From Bacteroidota bacterium (lineage in GTDB: Bacteria; Bacteroidota; Bacteroidia; Chitinophagales; Chitinophagaceae): DNA of 64,000 nucleotides. The notes beneath the pieces are model-generated. The model searched no databases and was not told where the DNA came from. It worked only from the letters and a program-made list of their open reading frames with translations. The position numbers and the translations under genes were made by a program. Within the stretch, counting starts at the first letter, position 1, and every line of letters begins with the position of its first letter. Shown here in pieces: positions 24,648-34,673 of the stretch. The stretch lies in NCBI GenBank assembly GCA_023428755.1, contig JAEYWX010000029.1, positions 186,001-250,000 on the forward strand, in the 5' to 3' direction.

Positions 24648-25397
24648 ATGAAACAACTATTTGCAGTATCTCTCTTCGTAAGTCACGCTCTTATTGCAAT
24701 TTCGCAAAGCACACCCGTTAAGAAAAATCAGGAACCCAAGGACACTCAACGTGCAAGTGTTGATTATTTTCTTAAGATTGAAGATATTAATGGGGAAAGC
24801 CCTGATACGTTGCCTCCGGCACCGAATCTTTTCACATTGAGTGCAGGCGGTACAATGTCGCAAACAACCAACACAAATCTTATTGACCGTTATACTGCAC
24901 AAACAAGACCTGGCTGTGCCATCAGCATCGGTTATGCACGGGAGTTACCAAAGAGCCGGTTGCAGATCAACGGAACGTATTTCAAAGGCGGTGTAAATGT
25001 TGCCACCGGTGATATTAACGGAGATGGTAAAAATGATATCAGCAATGTTGATTTAAATTATCTGAGCATTCCGGTACTCTATCAGTTTTACCTCGGCGCA
25101 AATAAACGATTCTTTGTAGGGGCGGGAGGGTATGCATCGTTCCTGCTTTCATCCAAGCAAACCGGCCGGCCCATTTATGGTGATATTAAAACCTACGATG
25201 CAGGAGCAACGGCTGCGGCAGGAGCATGGCTTGGGTCAAGGTTAATGGTTCAAACAGGTTATCAGTTTGGATTGGTGGATATTGATGTGAGTGAAAGTAA
25301 TAAAGCCCGTAATGGTATGGCCTTTCTGACGCTGAGTTATGCATTTTATTCAAAAATAAAATACGGGCCGGTGATTACCATAAAACCGAAAGGATAA
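24648..25397 (+). CDS. Outer-membrane beta-barrel protein (porin/PorT-like)
   Basis: The 249-residue protein has a signal peptide and a spacer, then from about residue 65 a series of amphipathic strands ending on aromatic residues (SIGYARELPKSRLQINGTYF, LSIPVLYQFYLGANKRFFVGAGGYASFLL, GMAFLTLSYAF). The LSIPVLYQFY and FFVGAGGY stretches are typical of the OMP_b-brl_2/PorT-like barrels of Bacteroidota. A DINGDGKND calcium-loop-like stretch lies near residue 125. The pore or ligand is unknown. Monocistronic. Confidence 0.82.
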   Translation: MKQLFAVSLFVSHALIAISQSTPVKKNQEPKDTQRASVDYFLKIEDINGESPDTLPPAPNLFTLSAGGTMSQTTNTNLIDRYTAQTRPGCAISIGYARELPKSRLQINGTYFKGGVNVATGDINGDGKNDISNVDLNYLSIPVLYQFYLGANKRFFVGAGGYASFLLSSKQTGRPIYGDIKTYDAGATAAAGAWLGSRLMVQTGYQFGLVDIDVSESNKARNGMAFLTLSYAFYSKIKYGPVITIKPKG

Positions 25398-25420
25398 TTG
25401 GAGCATGCTCTTATCTGTAT

Positions 25421-25458
25421 AAATATTTGAGGCCGTTGATTAGCGGCCTCAAATATTT
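25421..25458. terminator. Bidirectional terminator
   Basis: A 15-bp perfect stem (AAATATTTGAGGCCG and its complement) with an 8-nt loop sits between convergent genes. Confidence 0.88.
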
Positions 25459-25475
25459 ATGATGTTGTAGAGATA

Positions 25476-26201
25476 TTATTTTTTGCCCATCGCATACTTG
25501 ATCCCGCCCAACACATGCTTCAAAAAAAGTTCTTCTTGAAACGACTCATCGGTATGTCCCAATGCTGTATAAAATGTACGGCCGCCATCGTATGAATGAT
25601 ACCAGGCCATGGGATGATTATCGCCGTTTTTACCACCCTGGTAACTTTTCTCATCGATGGTGAGCAACACCTTTACATCTGCATTCTGATTTTTAAAATT
25701 GTACCATTCATCAAAGCGTTCCCATGCATTGGGTAAATGTTTGGTAGAAATATGCGTAGCATCTGTTACACGCAAGGTTGCTTTTTGTGGCTTTGGATGA
25801 TTGGCAAAATTGGCCCCAACCAGTTTGCAGTACCAGGGCCATCCATATTCTGTATCCGTTGCTGCATGGATGCCTACAAATCCTTTTCCCGAACGGATGT
25901 ATTGTTCAAAAGCGGTTTGCTGCTCATCGTTCAATACATCACCGGTGGTGCTGAGAAATACAACTGCATTGTATTTCTTTAAAGTAGTGGCAGTAAAAAA
26001 AGAAGCATCTTCTGTTGTGTCAACCACAATGTTGTTTTCTTTTCCCAGTTTCAGCAAAGCCGCTTTACCGGCAGGAATGGATGTGTGACGAAAGCCTGCT
26101 GTTTTTGAAAAAACAAGAATGCATTTTTTCTTTTTCTGAGCGACAGAAACAGAAAGCAGTAAGGGGACCATTGCAAGCAGCACGAAATGAACAAGCCTCA
26201 T
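25476..26201 (-). CDS. ThuA-like (trehalose utilisation) domain protein
   Basis: The 241-residue exported protein has a signal peptide (MRLVHFVLLAMVPLLLSVSVA) and a glutamine-amidotransferase-like ThuA domain with VFSKTAGFRHTSI, VFLSTTGDVLNDEQQ, GFVGIHAATDTEYGWPWY, HPMAWYHSYDGGRTFYTALGHTDE and FLKHVLGGIKYAM. ThuA proteins take part in sugar metabolism; those of Bacteroidota are often secreted and may act on 3-keto-glycosides. The start is moved to 26201 on the basis of the signal peptide. Confidence 0.93.
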   Translation of the reverse strand: MRLVHFVLLAMVPLLLSVSVAQKKKKCILVFSKTAGFRHTSIPAGKAALLKLGKENNIVVDTTEDASFFTATTLKKYNAVVFLSTTGDVLNDEQQTAFEQYIRSGKGFVGIHAATDTEYGWPWYCKLVGANFANHPKPQKATLRVTDATHISTKHLPNAWERFDEWYNFKNQNADVKVLLTIDEKSYQGGKNGDNHPMAWYHSYDGGRTFYTALGHTDESFQEELFLKHVLGGIKYAMGKK

Positions 26202-26230
26202 GTGTATCAGTTTTGCTGACAAATTAATAC

Positions 26231-26277
26231 AAAAAAAGCAAAGGTTGTGATTCTGCAAGAGAGTCACAACCTTTGCT
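26231..26277 (-). terminator. Terminator of the LamG gene
   Basis: The arms AGCAAAGGTTGTGA and TCACAACCTTTGCT enclose a 12-nt loop; on the minus strand they are followed by seven T (plus positions 26231-26237). Confidence 0.88.
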
Positions 26278-26313
26278 GCTGAAAATTGTTTGCTAACTGT
26301 TTGGATGATGCTG

Positions 26314-28176
26314 CTATTGAAGAATCACCTGTTGCGTTTCATTGCCTGTACGCAACCAATATGTACCTTTTGCAAAGCTGCTCACATTTACTGAAAGGTT
26401 GCCTGTTGTGGCCTGTTGTTTCCATACAACCTTTCCATCACTGTTATACAGTAACAGCAAATCGGGTTTGTTTACTTTTAATTGCAATGTTCCGTTTACC
26501 GACGGGTTTGTCAGAATCAACACTGCTGCCGTTGCTTCACTTATTTTAACCGTATTTATTTTGCTGTAACTGAATTTTCCATTGAGGTCTGTTTGTAAAA
26601 TGCGGTAGTAATGCGTTCCTGAAGAAGGCCTGTTGTGAACAAACTGATAGTTGTTTACTGGTTGGCTGTTATTCTTTGGAGCTACTGTTCCAATATTACT
26701 CCACACAGTACCATTTGTACTGTGCTGTACAATAAATTGATGTGTATTCTGTTCATTGCCTGTTGACCAGTCTAGTGCAACGTTGCTGTTTTGTACTGAC
26801 GCAGTAAAGCTTAACCACTCTACGGGAAGTGTAAACAATGAACTATACTGTGCAACAAAATTTGATGAGCTTCCCGTGAGGGCAAAATTGGTGAGTGTGC
26901 CGTTATTGTTGTTTTTTAAATCAGGAAGAACTGTTAAGCCACTATTGGTGCCGGCTGTTATGCCACCATCAAATGTATAATAAGCCACTAGTGCAGATTC
27001 TGCAGCAGGATCAAGTTCTGCAGCCATGTTTGCTTGTATTTGCGGCTGTGTACGAACTGTATTCCAGATTCGTAATTCATCAAGAGAGCCGTTATAACGG
27101 TTGATATTTGTTTGAATTTGTCCGATTGTAATACGGGATGGCGCATTCCGCAAAGCAGTACCACTTGTGCCGGATGCTTCCTGTACACCATTTACATAAA
27201 GCAGCATTTGGCCGGTTGATTGGTTCCAGGTAGCAGCCACATGCACCCAGTTGCCTGTATTTACGTTTGATGCAGAGTAAATTGTAACATCAGGGTTCCC
27301 AATTCCAAAGGCTACTCTGTTACCGGAGAGCGCAATTCCCCAGTCGTTTGTTACACCACCAACTTCTGCATCAATAATACCTGCGCCACCATACCATTGT
27401 CCACCACCACCTGTAGCAGAAGTGTTCATAAGAAATTCAATAGTGAAGTTGCTGCTTACTGAATGGGGAATCACAATGTGATCATCGCTTCCATCAAACC
27501 GTAATGCATTCGGACTAAACTGAACAGGAGAGGAAACCCAGGTTGGTCCGTTTTGCAATGTGCCATTTGTACCTCCGGCAGCGTTTGTTAACACCGATCC
27601 GGAACCATCATCAAATTTGAAATTACTTACAAGGTTGGATGCACCAACAGGCGGTCCTTTAAAAACATTTTTCTTAATGTTTTCAGCAGAAAGCGCTGTA
27701 GTCCAGATACGTACTTCGTCAACTAATCCAACAAAAAAACTCGTTGCACCCTGATGTGAACCAATAAAAGTAGCTTCTGCAGTAAATGCAGGAACAGAAG
27801 TGGCTGTGCTTACCAGGATGCCATCTCTGTACAAGCGCATGGTAGCGGTACCCGCATCGTAAGTTACAGCAACGTGTACCCACCTGTTTAAAGGAAATGC
27901 AGTTGCATGCGTAACCAGGGAAAACGATCCTGACTGACCGGCAGACAATACACCGTTGTTGAGCCAAAAAGGTGCATTGTTGGAAGAAATGATGTTTTGC
28001 GCTCCTGCGCCATTAAACGCATAAACCCATGCTTCTTTTGTATAAGAACTTGCATTCGGTATAGGCGAACCGATACTCACAAATTGATTCGATCCATTAA
28101 AACTAAGCGCATAATTTGTTTGTGCTTCCGATAGAAAAGAGATGCATACGAAGAACAGGGATAGAATTTGTTTCAT
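26314..28176 (-). CDS. Secreted LamG-domain protein with T9SS-type C-terminal sorting domain
   Basis: The 620-residue protein has a signal peptide (to residue 19) and two concanavalin-like LamG_3 domains at about 20-185 and 215-385. Each shows the W-x-H-V-A-[AV]-T-[YW] motif and a DE[VL]RIWxx ending. A fibronectin-like linker (450-545, VALDWSTGNEQNTHQF, FVHNRPSSGTHYYRI) and a short Por_Secre_tail-like sorting domain (FAKGTYWLRTGNETQQVILQ) follow. It should be exported through the type IX system and attached to, or released from, the surface. LamG domains bind carbohydrate or protein ligands. Confidence 0.9.
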   Translation of the reverse strand: MKQILSLFFVCISFLSEAQTNYALSFNGSNQFVSIGSPIPNASSYTKEAWVYAFNGAGAQNIISSNNAPFWLNNGVLSAGQSGSFSLVTHATAFPLNRWVHVAVTYDAGTATMRLYRDGILVSTATSVPAFTAEATFIGSHQGATSFFVGLVDEVRIWTTALSAENIKKNVFKGPPVGASNLVSNFKFDDGSGSVLTNAAGGTNGTLQNGPTWVSSPVQFSPNALRFDGSDDHIVIPHSVSSNFTIEFLMNTSATGGGGQWYGGAGIIDAEVGGVTNDWGIALSGNRVAFGIGNPDVTIYSASNVNTGNWVHVAATWNQSTGQMLLYVNGVQEASGTSGTALRNAPSRITIGQIQTNINRYNGSLDELRIWNTVRTQPQIQANMAAELDPAAESALVAYYTFDGGITAGTNSGLTVLPDLKNNNNGTLTNFALTGSSSNFVAQYSSLFTLPVEWLSFTASVQNSNVALDWSTGNEQNTHQFIVQHSTNGTVWSNIGTVAPKNNSQPVNNYQFVHNRPSSGTHYYRILQTDLNGKFSYSKINTVKISEATAAVLILTNPSVNGTLQLKVNKPDLLLLYNSDGKVVWKQQATTGNLSVNVSSFAKGTYWLRTGNETQQVILQ

Positions 28177-28266
28177 TGCGATTGTAGAATGTGTTGGTTA
28201 TTTAATGGGTAATAAGAGTGTAAAATAATGAATATTCATGTTACAGATTCTTATTCAATCAATCGA

Positions 28267-28311
28267 ATATACAGTTGAGCAATCAAAACATTTGATTGCT
28301 CAACTGTATAT
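28267..28311. repeat. Perfect 21-bp hairpin with 3-nt loop
   Basis: Each arm is 21 nt (left 28267-28287, right 28291-28311) with loop ACA. It lies between two minus-strand genes, downstream of the M14 gene, but there is no clear T-run. It may act as a terminator through stability alone. Confidence 0.75.
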
Positions 28312-28330
28312 GCATACATTCTTAACCTAT

Positions 28331-30055
28331 TTATTTCACCCGATACACCGGATAACGCAAATGCATCGGCTCATAATACGGCGATTGTTGAAATACAAAG
28401 TTGAGTTGTGCACTGCCGCTTTTGGCAAAGGCAGAATCAGCAGCCCGGCGTTCTTCCAGCTTTTGTTTTACGGCCGGGTTTTGTTGCAGAAATTCTTCAG
28501 CTGTTTCTTCAAACACATAGCTGCTGTAACCTTCTTTCTGTCCAAGAATGCCATCAAAAAAGTTCCAGGCAAAATAACTGTCGTCGCCGGTTGGTTCCAG
28601 TACTTCTATTAAAAAGCGATTGGCTTTTTGATTCATGGGAATATACCAATCACCTTTACGGAATTTCATTTGCTGGTTGGTTTTACTCGTCTTTACATCA
28701 GAATTCAGATGATGCCCTTCGTATGGACGCACACCGCTCTTATAATCTTCAATACGATATACTTCAACGGTGATTGTTGTATCATTTTTAAATTGCCGCA
28801 TCTGTACGTTGTTGATCTTTAGTAAGTCGATCACCTTCCACCAACCTTGCGGAATTACATACGCCGTTGGTTTTTCAATCATGGTCTTTGGTGTAAAGAA
28901 GTTGTAAAACTTGATTTGTTTTTCAAATGGTTTATTTCGGTCGTAATACAAACGTGGTAAGCCGGATACATTACTTGGCTTTCGTCCTGCCTCATAACCT
29001 TTGTATAAAATTTCAGAAAAGCGTGAACGGTCGAGAGTAAAACCAACGGGGAACTGTTGCTGTGTCAATTGTTCTTTTTGTTGCTGTGCCCGTAATTGTT
29101 TGATGATTGTTTGATTGGCAGTGGCAAATTCCATCATAGTCACCATCAATTGATAAGTTGCTTCAACCCGTTGCGGATACGGTTTCAACATATGTGTTTC
29201 CGGAACAAAGGCAAACACATTCCACAACGATGCATAACCGCTGCTGTAACGGGGCCCATCCCAGTATGCACTCCATCCATTCTCCGGTGTGTCACTGAAA
29301 TTATTCACGTAGGGGAGCAAATCGTACCCTTTTGCTTTCATGCTTTTGTAAACAGCCGGTTCAAATGTTTGATTCAGATACTCACCGAGTTTACCTCCGA
29401 GTTTGTTGTGTTGCGATGTAAGTAAGGTCATTACGTGTTGATAATCGGCACCATTGCTTACATGGTTGTCAACAAAAATATCGGGCTGTACCAAATGAAA
29501 AATTTGTGCAAAGCTTTTTGCTTCTTTCGAGTCGTTTTTAATAAAGTCACGGTTCAGATCAAAGTTTTGGGAATTGCCACGAAAGCCTTTTTCCAGAGGT
29601 CCATCCTGACTTACACGATAAAAGGCACTGCGGTTCAAACTGCCACCGATGTTATACACCGGAATGATAGCAAGTACTACATTAGCCGGTAACTTTCGTT
29701 TGCCGCTTACAATATCTTTCACCAGCGAAATGCTGGCATCAATTCCATCCGGTTCGCCGGGGTGGATGCCATTGTTGATGAGGATCACCACTTTGTTTTT
29801 TTGCTGCCATTGCTGCGGCTTGAATGTTTGATCAGCACTTACCAGTACCAGATGCAATGGTTCATTTGCATCGGATGGCCCCATGGTCATCATTGATACA
29901 AGGGGTGAAACTTTGTCGATTTGTTTCCATGCATTGATGGCTTCGTAATACGTAACACTTTCTTTTCCTTTGGAAGTTTCGTAACGTGTAACAGGAAGCT
30001 GGGCAAAACCTGTAATAGCTGACAGAAGAGCAGCGGCGAAGAAAAATAATTTCAT
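28331..30055 (-). CDS. M14-family metallocarboxypeptidase
   Basis: The 574-residue exported enzyme has a signal peptide (to about 19) and the zinc motif HPGEPDG (His98, Glu101). A substrate-binding segment NFDLNRDF and the third zinc ligand in DNHVSNGADY follow, and VPETHMLKPY supplies the catalytic Glu. It fits the M14 peptidases of Bacteroidota that act on peptide or peptidoglycan-derived substrates. The C-terminal 200 residues are an extra beta-rich domain. The substrate is unknown. Confidence 0.92.
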   Translation of the reverse strand: MKLFFFAAALLSAITGFAQLPVTRYETSKGKESVTYYEAINAWKQIDKVSPLVSMMTMGPSDANEPLHLVLVSADQTFKPQQWQQKNKVVILINNGIHPGEPDGIDASISLVKDIVSGKRKLPANVVLAIIPVYNIGGSLNRSAFYRVSQDGPLEKGFRGNSQNFDLNRDFIKNDSKEAKSFAQIFHLVQPDIFVDNHVSNGADYQHVMTLLTSQHNKLGGKLGEYLNQTFEPAVYKSMKAKGYDLLPYVNNFSDTPENGWSAYWDGPRYSSGYASLWNVFAFVPETHMLKPYPQRVEATYQLMVTMMEFATANQTIIKQLRAQQQKEQLTQQQFPVGFTLDRSRFSEILYKGYEAGRKPSNVSGLPRLYYDRNKPFEKQIKFYNFFTPKTMIEKPTAYVIPQGWWKVIDLLKINNVQMRQFKNDTTITVEVYRIEDYKSGVRPYEGHHLNSDVKTSKTNQQMKFRKGDWYIPMNQKANRFLIEVLEPTGDDSYFAWNFFDGILGQKEGYSSYVFEETAEEFLQQNPAVKQKLEERRAADSAFAKSGSAQLNFVFQQSPYYEPMHLRYPVYRVK

Positions 30056-30137
30056 GGTCGCAAAATAGCGATAAAACCCAAACGGCTTTCAGTACTTGTG
30101 TTGCAACAGCAGAAACAGGGGAGGAGTGGCAGCAAAC

Positions 30138-30164
30138 AAAAAACCCATCGGAACGATGGGTTTT
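30138..30164 (-). terminator. Terminator of rpsT
   Basis: The arms AAAACCCATCG and CGATGGGTTTT have a 3-nt loop; on the minus strand they are followed by a T-run. Confidence 0.9.
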
Positions 30165-30190
30165 AGAATATTATTTGAACGGAACTGTAA

Positions 30191-30445
30191 TTATGCTAAT
30201 GCGTTCACTTTCTTCGTAAGCTTGCTCTTTAAGTTAGCAGCTTTGTTTTTGTGAATCACGCCACGCTTTGCCAGTTTGTCGATCATGGAAGCAACAGCTG
30301 GTAAACCTTCACCGGCTTCTTTTCCTGTTTTGATCGCCTGCAGATCACGGATAGCATTACGGGTTGTTTTTCCGTAATAGCGGTTACGATCCCTGCGGGT
30401 TGCACTCTGACGAACATCTTTTCTGGTAGCTTTATGATTTGCCAT
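30191..30445 (-). CDS. rpsT: 30S ribosomal protein S20
   Basis: The 84-residue basic protein starts MANHKATRKDVRQSATRRDR and contains KAIKTG-like and ASMIDKLAKRGVIHKNKAAN, the family's conserved C-terminal helix that binds 16S rRNA. Length is normal. It has its own promoter (-7 box at 30465-30472) and terminator, as expected for a single-gene ribosomal unit. Confidence 0.97.
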   Translation of the reverse strand: MANHKATRKDVRQSATRRDRNRYYGKTTRNAIRDLQAIKTGKEAGEGLPAVASMIDKLAKRGVIHKNKAANLKSKLTKKVNALA

Positions 30446-30464
30446 ATCTTAATTTTTCGGACGG

Positions 30465-30472
30465 CAAAGGTA
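30465..30472 (-). promoter_or_regulatory. -7 promoter element of rpsT
   Basis: TACCTTTG on the minus strand is a perfect TAnnTTTG, 19 nt before the rpsT ATG. Confidence 0.65.
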
Positions 30473-30605
30473 GGGGAAAAATTAAGATTTCAGAATCCCG
30501 ATTTCAGATTTTTTCCTGATGCTGTGGATTTGTATGGACGATGCAACAAAATTCTCTGGTTGCAGGGGTTCCTTCATCCAACAAAACAACAGGGCCACTG
30601 CTGTT

Positions 30606-31748
30606 TTAGGAACCGAACTGTTTCATTTTCAGCGCCATTACCCGTTTGAACGAAGCATCGATCTGTTGTTCACTGATCTTTCCGCTTTCCACCAGTTTCC
30701 GGATAATACTGTGGATATTTTCCGGTTCGTAGGCCTTTACACCCGGAATATTATTGCTGAACATGAGCACATCAACCCCGGCTTCCATTGCTTTGAGGAT
30801 CGATTCTTCCAGGCTGTATTGTTCGCTGATGGCTTTCATCTGCATATCATCACTAAAAATTACGCCCTGGAAACCGAGTTGTTCCCGCAAAATACCCGTC
30901 ATGATTTTTTTGGAAAGCGTAGCCGGTAACAACGATGCATCTAATTGACCGTTTACAATATGTGCCGTCATTACTGCATCTACCTGTCCACTTTCAATGA
31001 GTGTTTTGTAAGGAAGTAATTCCTCCGGCTTCCACGTTTTGGTAACATCGGCTACACCCAAATGCGAATCGGCCAGCGAATTACCATGTCCGGGAAAATG
31101 TTTTACCACTGTTTTTACACCATAGGTATGATGACTGTTAATGGTGATACCTGCATGCAATGCGATCTGTGCAGGATCGGCCGAAAAGCAACGTTCTCTT
31201 GCACCCAACACCGGACATTTGGGATTGAGCACATCCAGCACCGGCGCATAGTTGAGATTGATACCTAAGCGTTGCAGCGTAGAGCCAATGGTATCAGCAT
31301 ATTTTTTTGTGGTATCGGCATGGTTTTGCTTGCCCAGCCATTCGGCCGAAGGCATGTTTGAAAAACCAAGTTCGGGCCGTAAACGATTTACTTTTCCCCC
31401 TTCCTGGTCAATACTGATAAATAAAGGAATAGACGCAGCCTGTTGAAAGCCCGCAATCATTTTTGTAAGATTGGCTGCGGTGTTTTGCGTTGGCAGATTT
31501 CGGCCGTACAACAAAATGCTGCCCACCTTTCCATCTTTCACTGCTTTGTACACCGGATCGTTTTCATTGATCGCTGTTCCGTAAAAACCAAAAATGATCA
31601 ATTGGCCGATCTTTATATCCAGGCTGTCAACAGCCGGTTGTTTTTTTTCAGTGCTAACAGTTGTTGTAGTGGCCGTTATTTGTTTTTCGGTTGTGTTGTT
31701 GGAGGTTAAAAAGCCAAGCAATAAAAGAATTGATTTCATCATGATCAT
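30606..31748 (-). CDS. Glycoside hydrolase family 3 (NagZ-like beta-N-acetylhexosaminidase)
   Basis: The 380-residue exported enzyme has a short signal sequence and a single GH3 TIM-barrel. It includes LFISIDQEGGKVNRL, the NagZ-type motif VVKHFPGHGNSLADSHLG (the His/Asp loop that acts as acid/base) and the nucleophile region VIFSDDMQMKAI. It lacks the C-terminal GH3_C sandwich, as in NagZ. It probably removes N-acetylglucosamine from peptidoglycan fragments. Four start codons lie close together (MIMMKS); any of the first may be used. Confidence 0.92.
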   Translation of the reverse strand: MIMMKSILLLLGFLTSNNTTEKQITATTTTVSTEKKQPAVDSLDIKIGQLIIFGFYGTAINENDPVYKAVKDGKVGSILLYGRNLPTQNTAANLTKMIAGFQQAASIPLFISIDQEGGKVNRLRPELGFSNMPSAEWLGKQNHADTTKKYADTIGSTLQRLGINLNYAPVLDVLNPKCPVLGARERCFSADPAQIALHAGITINSHHTYGVKTVVKHFPGHGNSLADSHLGVADVTKTWKPEELLPYKTLIESGQVDAVMTAHIVNGQLDASLLPATLSKKIMTGILREQLGFQGVIFSDDMQMKAISEQYSLEESILKAMEAGVDVLMFSNNIPGVKAYEPENIHSIIRKLVESGKISEQQIDASFKRVMALKMKQFGS

Positions 31749-31900
31749 CTGTTTCTGCGGTGAAAGTACGAATCGCTGCCGAACCGCTTCGCCAACAAAA
31801 TCAAAAAAGCTGTAAAACAGTGAAAAGGCTGTTACGGCTTTGATGAAAACAACCGATATTTGTGCTCCTTTTTTAACAAGGCCATATTATCAACCACAGT

Positions 31901-34651
31901 ATGAAAGATTTTCAATACATCACCGGTTCGCATCCGCAATACATCGAAAGTTTATATACCGATTTTACGAAAGATCCCAATAGTGTTGATCCGGAAATGA
32001 AGAAATTCTTTGAGGGGTTTGATTTTGCTGTGTCGAGCGGTGCCGCAACAAATGGAACAGCTGCTTCAACAAATGGTGCGGCGGTTTCGTCTTCCATCGA
32101 TTGGATGAAAGAGATCATGGCTTACCGGATGATCCTTGGCTATCGAAACAAAGGTCATTTGCTGGCAACAACCAATCCCATCCGCAAACGGAAAGACCGT
32201 GGTGCCAATATTGAACTGTCGTTTTATGGTTTTAGTGAAGCCGACCTTGATAAAGAATTTTATGCAGGTCAGTTGATCGGCTTGGGTAAAACAACGCTGC
32301 GTAACATTCAGCAACACATGGCGAAGTGCTATGCATCCAATGTGGGTGTTGAATTCAAATACATTAGCGATCAAAAGAAAGTTGATTTTCTTACCACTGC
32401 ATTTGAAAAAGAGTTTCATCAGCCATTGGCATTGAACAAACGCAAACGCATCCTGGAAAAACTGAACCAGGGTGTGATGTTTGAAAAATTCCTTCACACC
32501 AAATACATCGGGCAAAAACGTTTTTCACTGGAAGGCGGCGAAACAACGATTGCTGCGTTGGATGCAATCATTAACACAGCTGCCAATCATGATGTGCATG
32601 AAGTGGTGATTGGTATGGCGCATCGTGGACGATTGAATGTGCTGGCTAATATCATGGGCAAAACCTACGAGCAAATCTTCAGTGAATTTGAAGGCACGGC
32701 CAAAATGGATCAAACCATGGGCAGTGGCGATGTGAAGTATCATATGGGTTACGGCAGTGAAGTGGAAACACTCGATAATAAAACGGTGCATCTGAAACTG
32801 ATGCCCAATCCTTCACACTTGGAAGCTGTTGATCCGGTAGTGGTGGGCTTTAGTCGTGCCAAGGCCGATATCATGTATCACAGCAATTACGATAAAATTC
32901 TTCCCATCTTAATACATGGTGATGCTTCAGTTGCCGGGCAAGGTGTGGTGTATGAAGTGTTACAGATGAGTTATCTCAAAGGTTATTATACCGGCGGTAC
33001 CATTCATTTTGTGATCAATAACCAAATTGGTTTTACAACAGATTTTGATGATGCAAGAAGTGCCGATTACTGTACATCGTTAGCCGCTATGGTGCAGGCG
33101 CCTGTGTTGCATGTAAATGGAGATGATGCAGAAGCAGTAGTAAAGTGTGTTGAAATTGCAACCCGTTACCGTCAGCAATTTAACAGCGATGTGTTTATTG
33201 ATATGGTTTGTTACCGCAAGCATGGTCACAACGAAGGTGATGATCCGAAGTTTACACAGCCGCATTTGTATGCATTGATCGATAAGCATCCCAACCCACG
33301 TGAAGTGTACACCAACTATTTATTAAAGAATGGCGAGGCAGATGCAAAAGAGTTGGCCAAGGAAATGGAGAAAAAATTCTGGAGCGATCTGCAGGAACGT
33401 TTGGATGACGTAAAACAAAATCCGTTGCCGTATCATTACCAGGCTCCGGAACTTGCATGGAAAAGTTTACGCCGTGCAACAAACGAAGATTTTTTACAAT
33501 CACCGGTAACAGCAATCAATGAAGCTGCATTTGATAAGGTGTTTTCATCGATCATGAAATGGCCCGATGATTTTAAGCCACTCAAGAAGATCGAAAAAAT
33601 TATTCAGGATAAAATTAAACTATACAACGACGAACAGAAGATCGATTGGGCAACAGGTGAATTGATGGCTTACGGCAGTTTAATGCTGGAAGGCAACGAT
33701 GTACGTATGAGCGGGCAGGATGTAAAGCGTGGCACCTTCTCTCATCGCCATGCTGTGTTGCGTGATGAAAATACAGATAAAGCGTATAACCGTCTTACAC
33801 ATATTGATGGCGCTGCCGGTCATTTCCGCATTTACAATTCATTGTTGAGTGAATATGGTGTGTTGGGTTTTGAATATGGATATGCGTTAGCCAACCCCAA
33901 TGCGTTGGTGTTATGGGAAGCGCAGTTTGGCGATTTCAGCAACGGTGCACAAACCATGATCGATCAGTTTATTGCAGCAGGTGAACAAAAGTGGAACCGT
34001 ATGAATGGTGTTACCATGTTGTTGCCACATGGCTACGAAGGGCAGGGGCCGGAACACAGTAGTGCACGTATGGAACGCTTTCTGCAAATGTGTGCGGAGT
34101 TAAATATGGTGGTAACAAATATTACAACGGCAGCCAACTTCTTCCATGCATTGCGCAGGCAACTGGCATGGCCGTTCCGAAAACCATTGATCAATTTTGC
34201 ACCAAAGGCCAATCTCCGTCATCCGGGCACCTACTCATTGAAAGAAGAGTTTTTGAATGGAGGATTTAAAGAAGTGATCGATGATCCCACAAATCCGGAT
34301 GCAGCACAGGTGAAAAAAGTATTCTTCTGCAGTGGTAAAATGTATTTTGATTTGGCTGAACGCAAGGCAAAAGACAATCGTTCCGATGTTGCGATTATTC
34401 GTTTGGAGCAGATTTATCCTTTGCCGGTACAGCAACTAACAGCTTTGTATAATAAATACAGCAAAGCCACCTGGTTCTGGGTGCAGGAAGAACCGCTCAA
34501 CATGGGTGCCGCATCGTTCCTGCAAATGAATCTGAAAGACATCAACTATGGTGTTATCAGTCGTCAGGCATCTGCGTCCACAGCAACTGGATATAATAAA
34601 GTACACCAGCAGGAGCAGGCCGAGATCATTGATACAGCATTCAGTATTTAA
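31901..34651 (+). CDS. sucA: 2-oxoglutarate dehydrogenase E1 component
   Basis: SucA is the thiamine-diphosphate-dependent E1 of the 2-oxoglutarate dehydrogenase complex of the TCA cycle. The 916-residue protein has the usual N-terminal E2-binding segment (FQYITGSHPQYIESLYTDF), then VVIGMAHRGRLNVLANI, HMGYGSEVET, LIHGDASVAGQGVVYE, FVINNQIGFTT and VCYRKHGHNEGDDP. The C-terminal transketolase half has FSHRHAVLRDE, LLPHGYEGQGPEHSSARMER and VQEEPLNMGA. An Ala/Thr/Asn/Gly-rich linker occupies about residues 45-70. E2 (odhB) is 8 kb downstream on the same strand, separated by three envelope genes. Confidence 0.98.
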   Translation: MKDFQYITGSHPQYIESLYTDFTKDPNSVDPEMKKFFEGFDFAVSSGAATNGTAASTNGAAVSSSIDWMKEIMAYRMILGYRNKGHLLATTNPIRKRKDRGANIELSFYGFSEADLDKEFYAGQLIGLGKTTLRNIQQHMAKCYASNVGVEFKYISDQKKVDFLTTAFEKEFHQPLALNKRKRILEKLNQGVMFEKFLHTKYIGQKRFSLEGGETTIAALDAIINTAANHDVHEVVIGMAHRGRLNVLANIMGKTYEQIFSEFEGTAKMDQTMGSGDVKYHMGYGSEVETLDNKTVHLKLMPNPSHLEAVDPVVVGFSRAKADIMYHSNYDKILPILIHGDASVAGQGVVYEVLQMSYLKGYYTGGTIHFVINNQIGFTTDFDDARSADYCTSLAAMVQAPVLHVNGDDAEAVVKCVEIATRYRQQFNSDVFIDMVCYRKHGHNEGDDPKFTQPHLYALIDKHPNPREVYTNYLLKNGEADAKELAKEMEKKFWSDLQERLDDVKQNPLPYHYQAPELAWKSLRRATNEDFLQSPVTAINEAAFDKVFSSIMKWPDDFKPLKKIEKIIQDKIKLYNDEQKIDWATGELMAYGSLMLEGNDVRMSGQDVKRGTFSHRHAVLRDENTDKAYNRLTHIDGAAGHFRIYNSLLSEYGVLGFEYGYALANPNALVLWEAQFGDFSNGAQTMIDQFIAAGEQKWNRMNGVTMLLPHGYEGQGPEHSSARMERFLQMCAELNMVVTNITTAANFFHALRRQLAWPFRKPLINFAPKANLRHPGTYSLKEEFLNGGFKEVIDDPTNPDAAQVKKVFFCSGKMYFDLAERKAKDNRSDVAIIRLEQIYPLPVQQLTALYNKYSKATWFWVQEEPLNMGAASFLQMNLKDINYGVISRQASASTATGYNKVHQQEQAEIIDTAFSI

Positions 34652-34673
34652 TCGAACTTGATTTCGTTCATAC

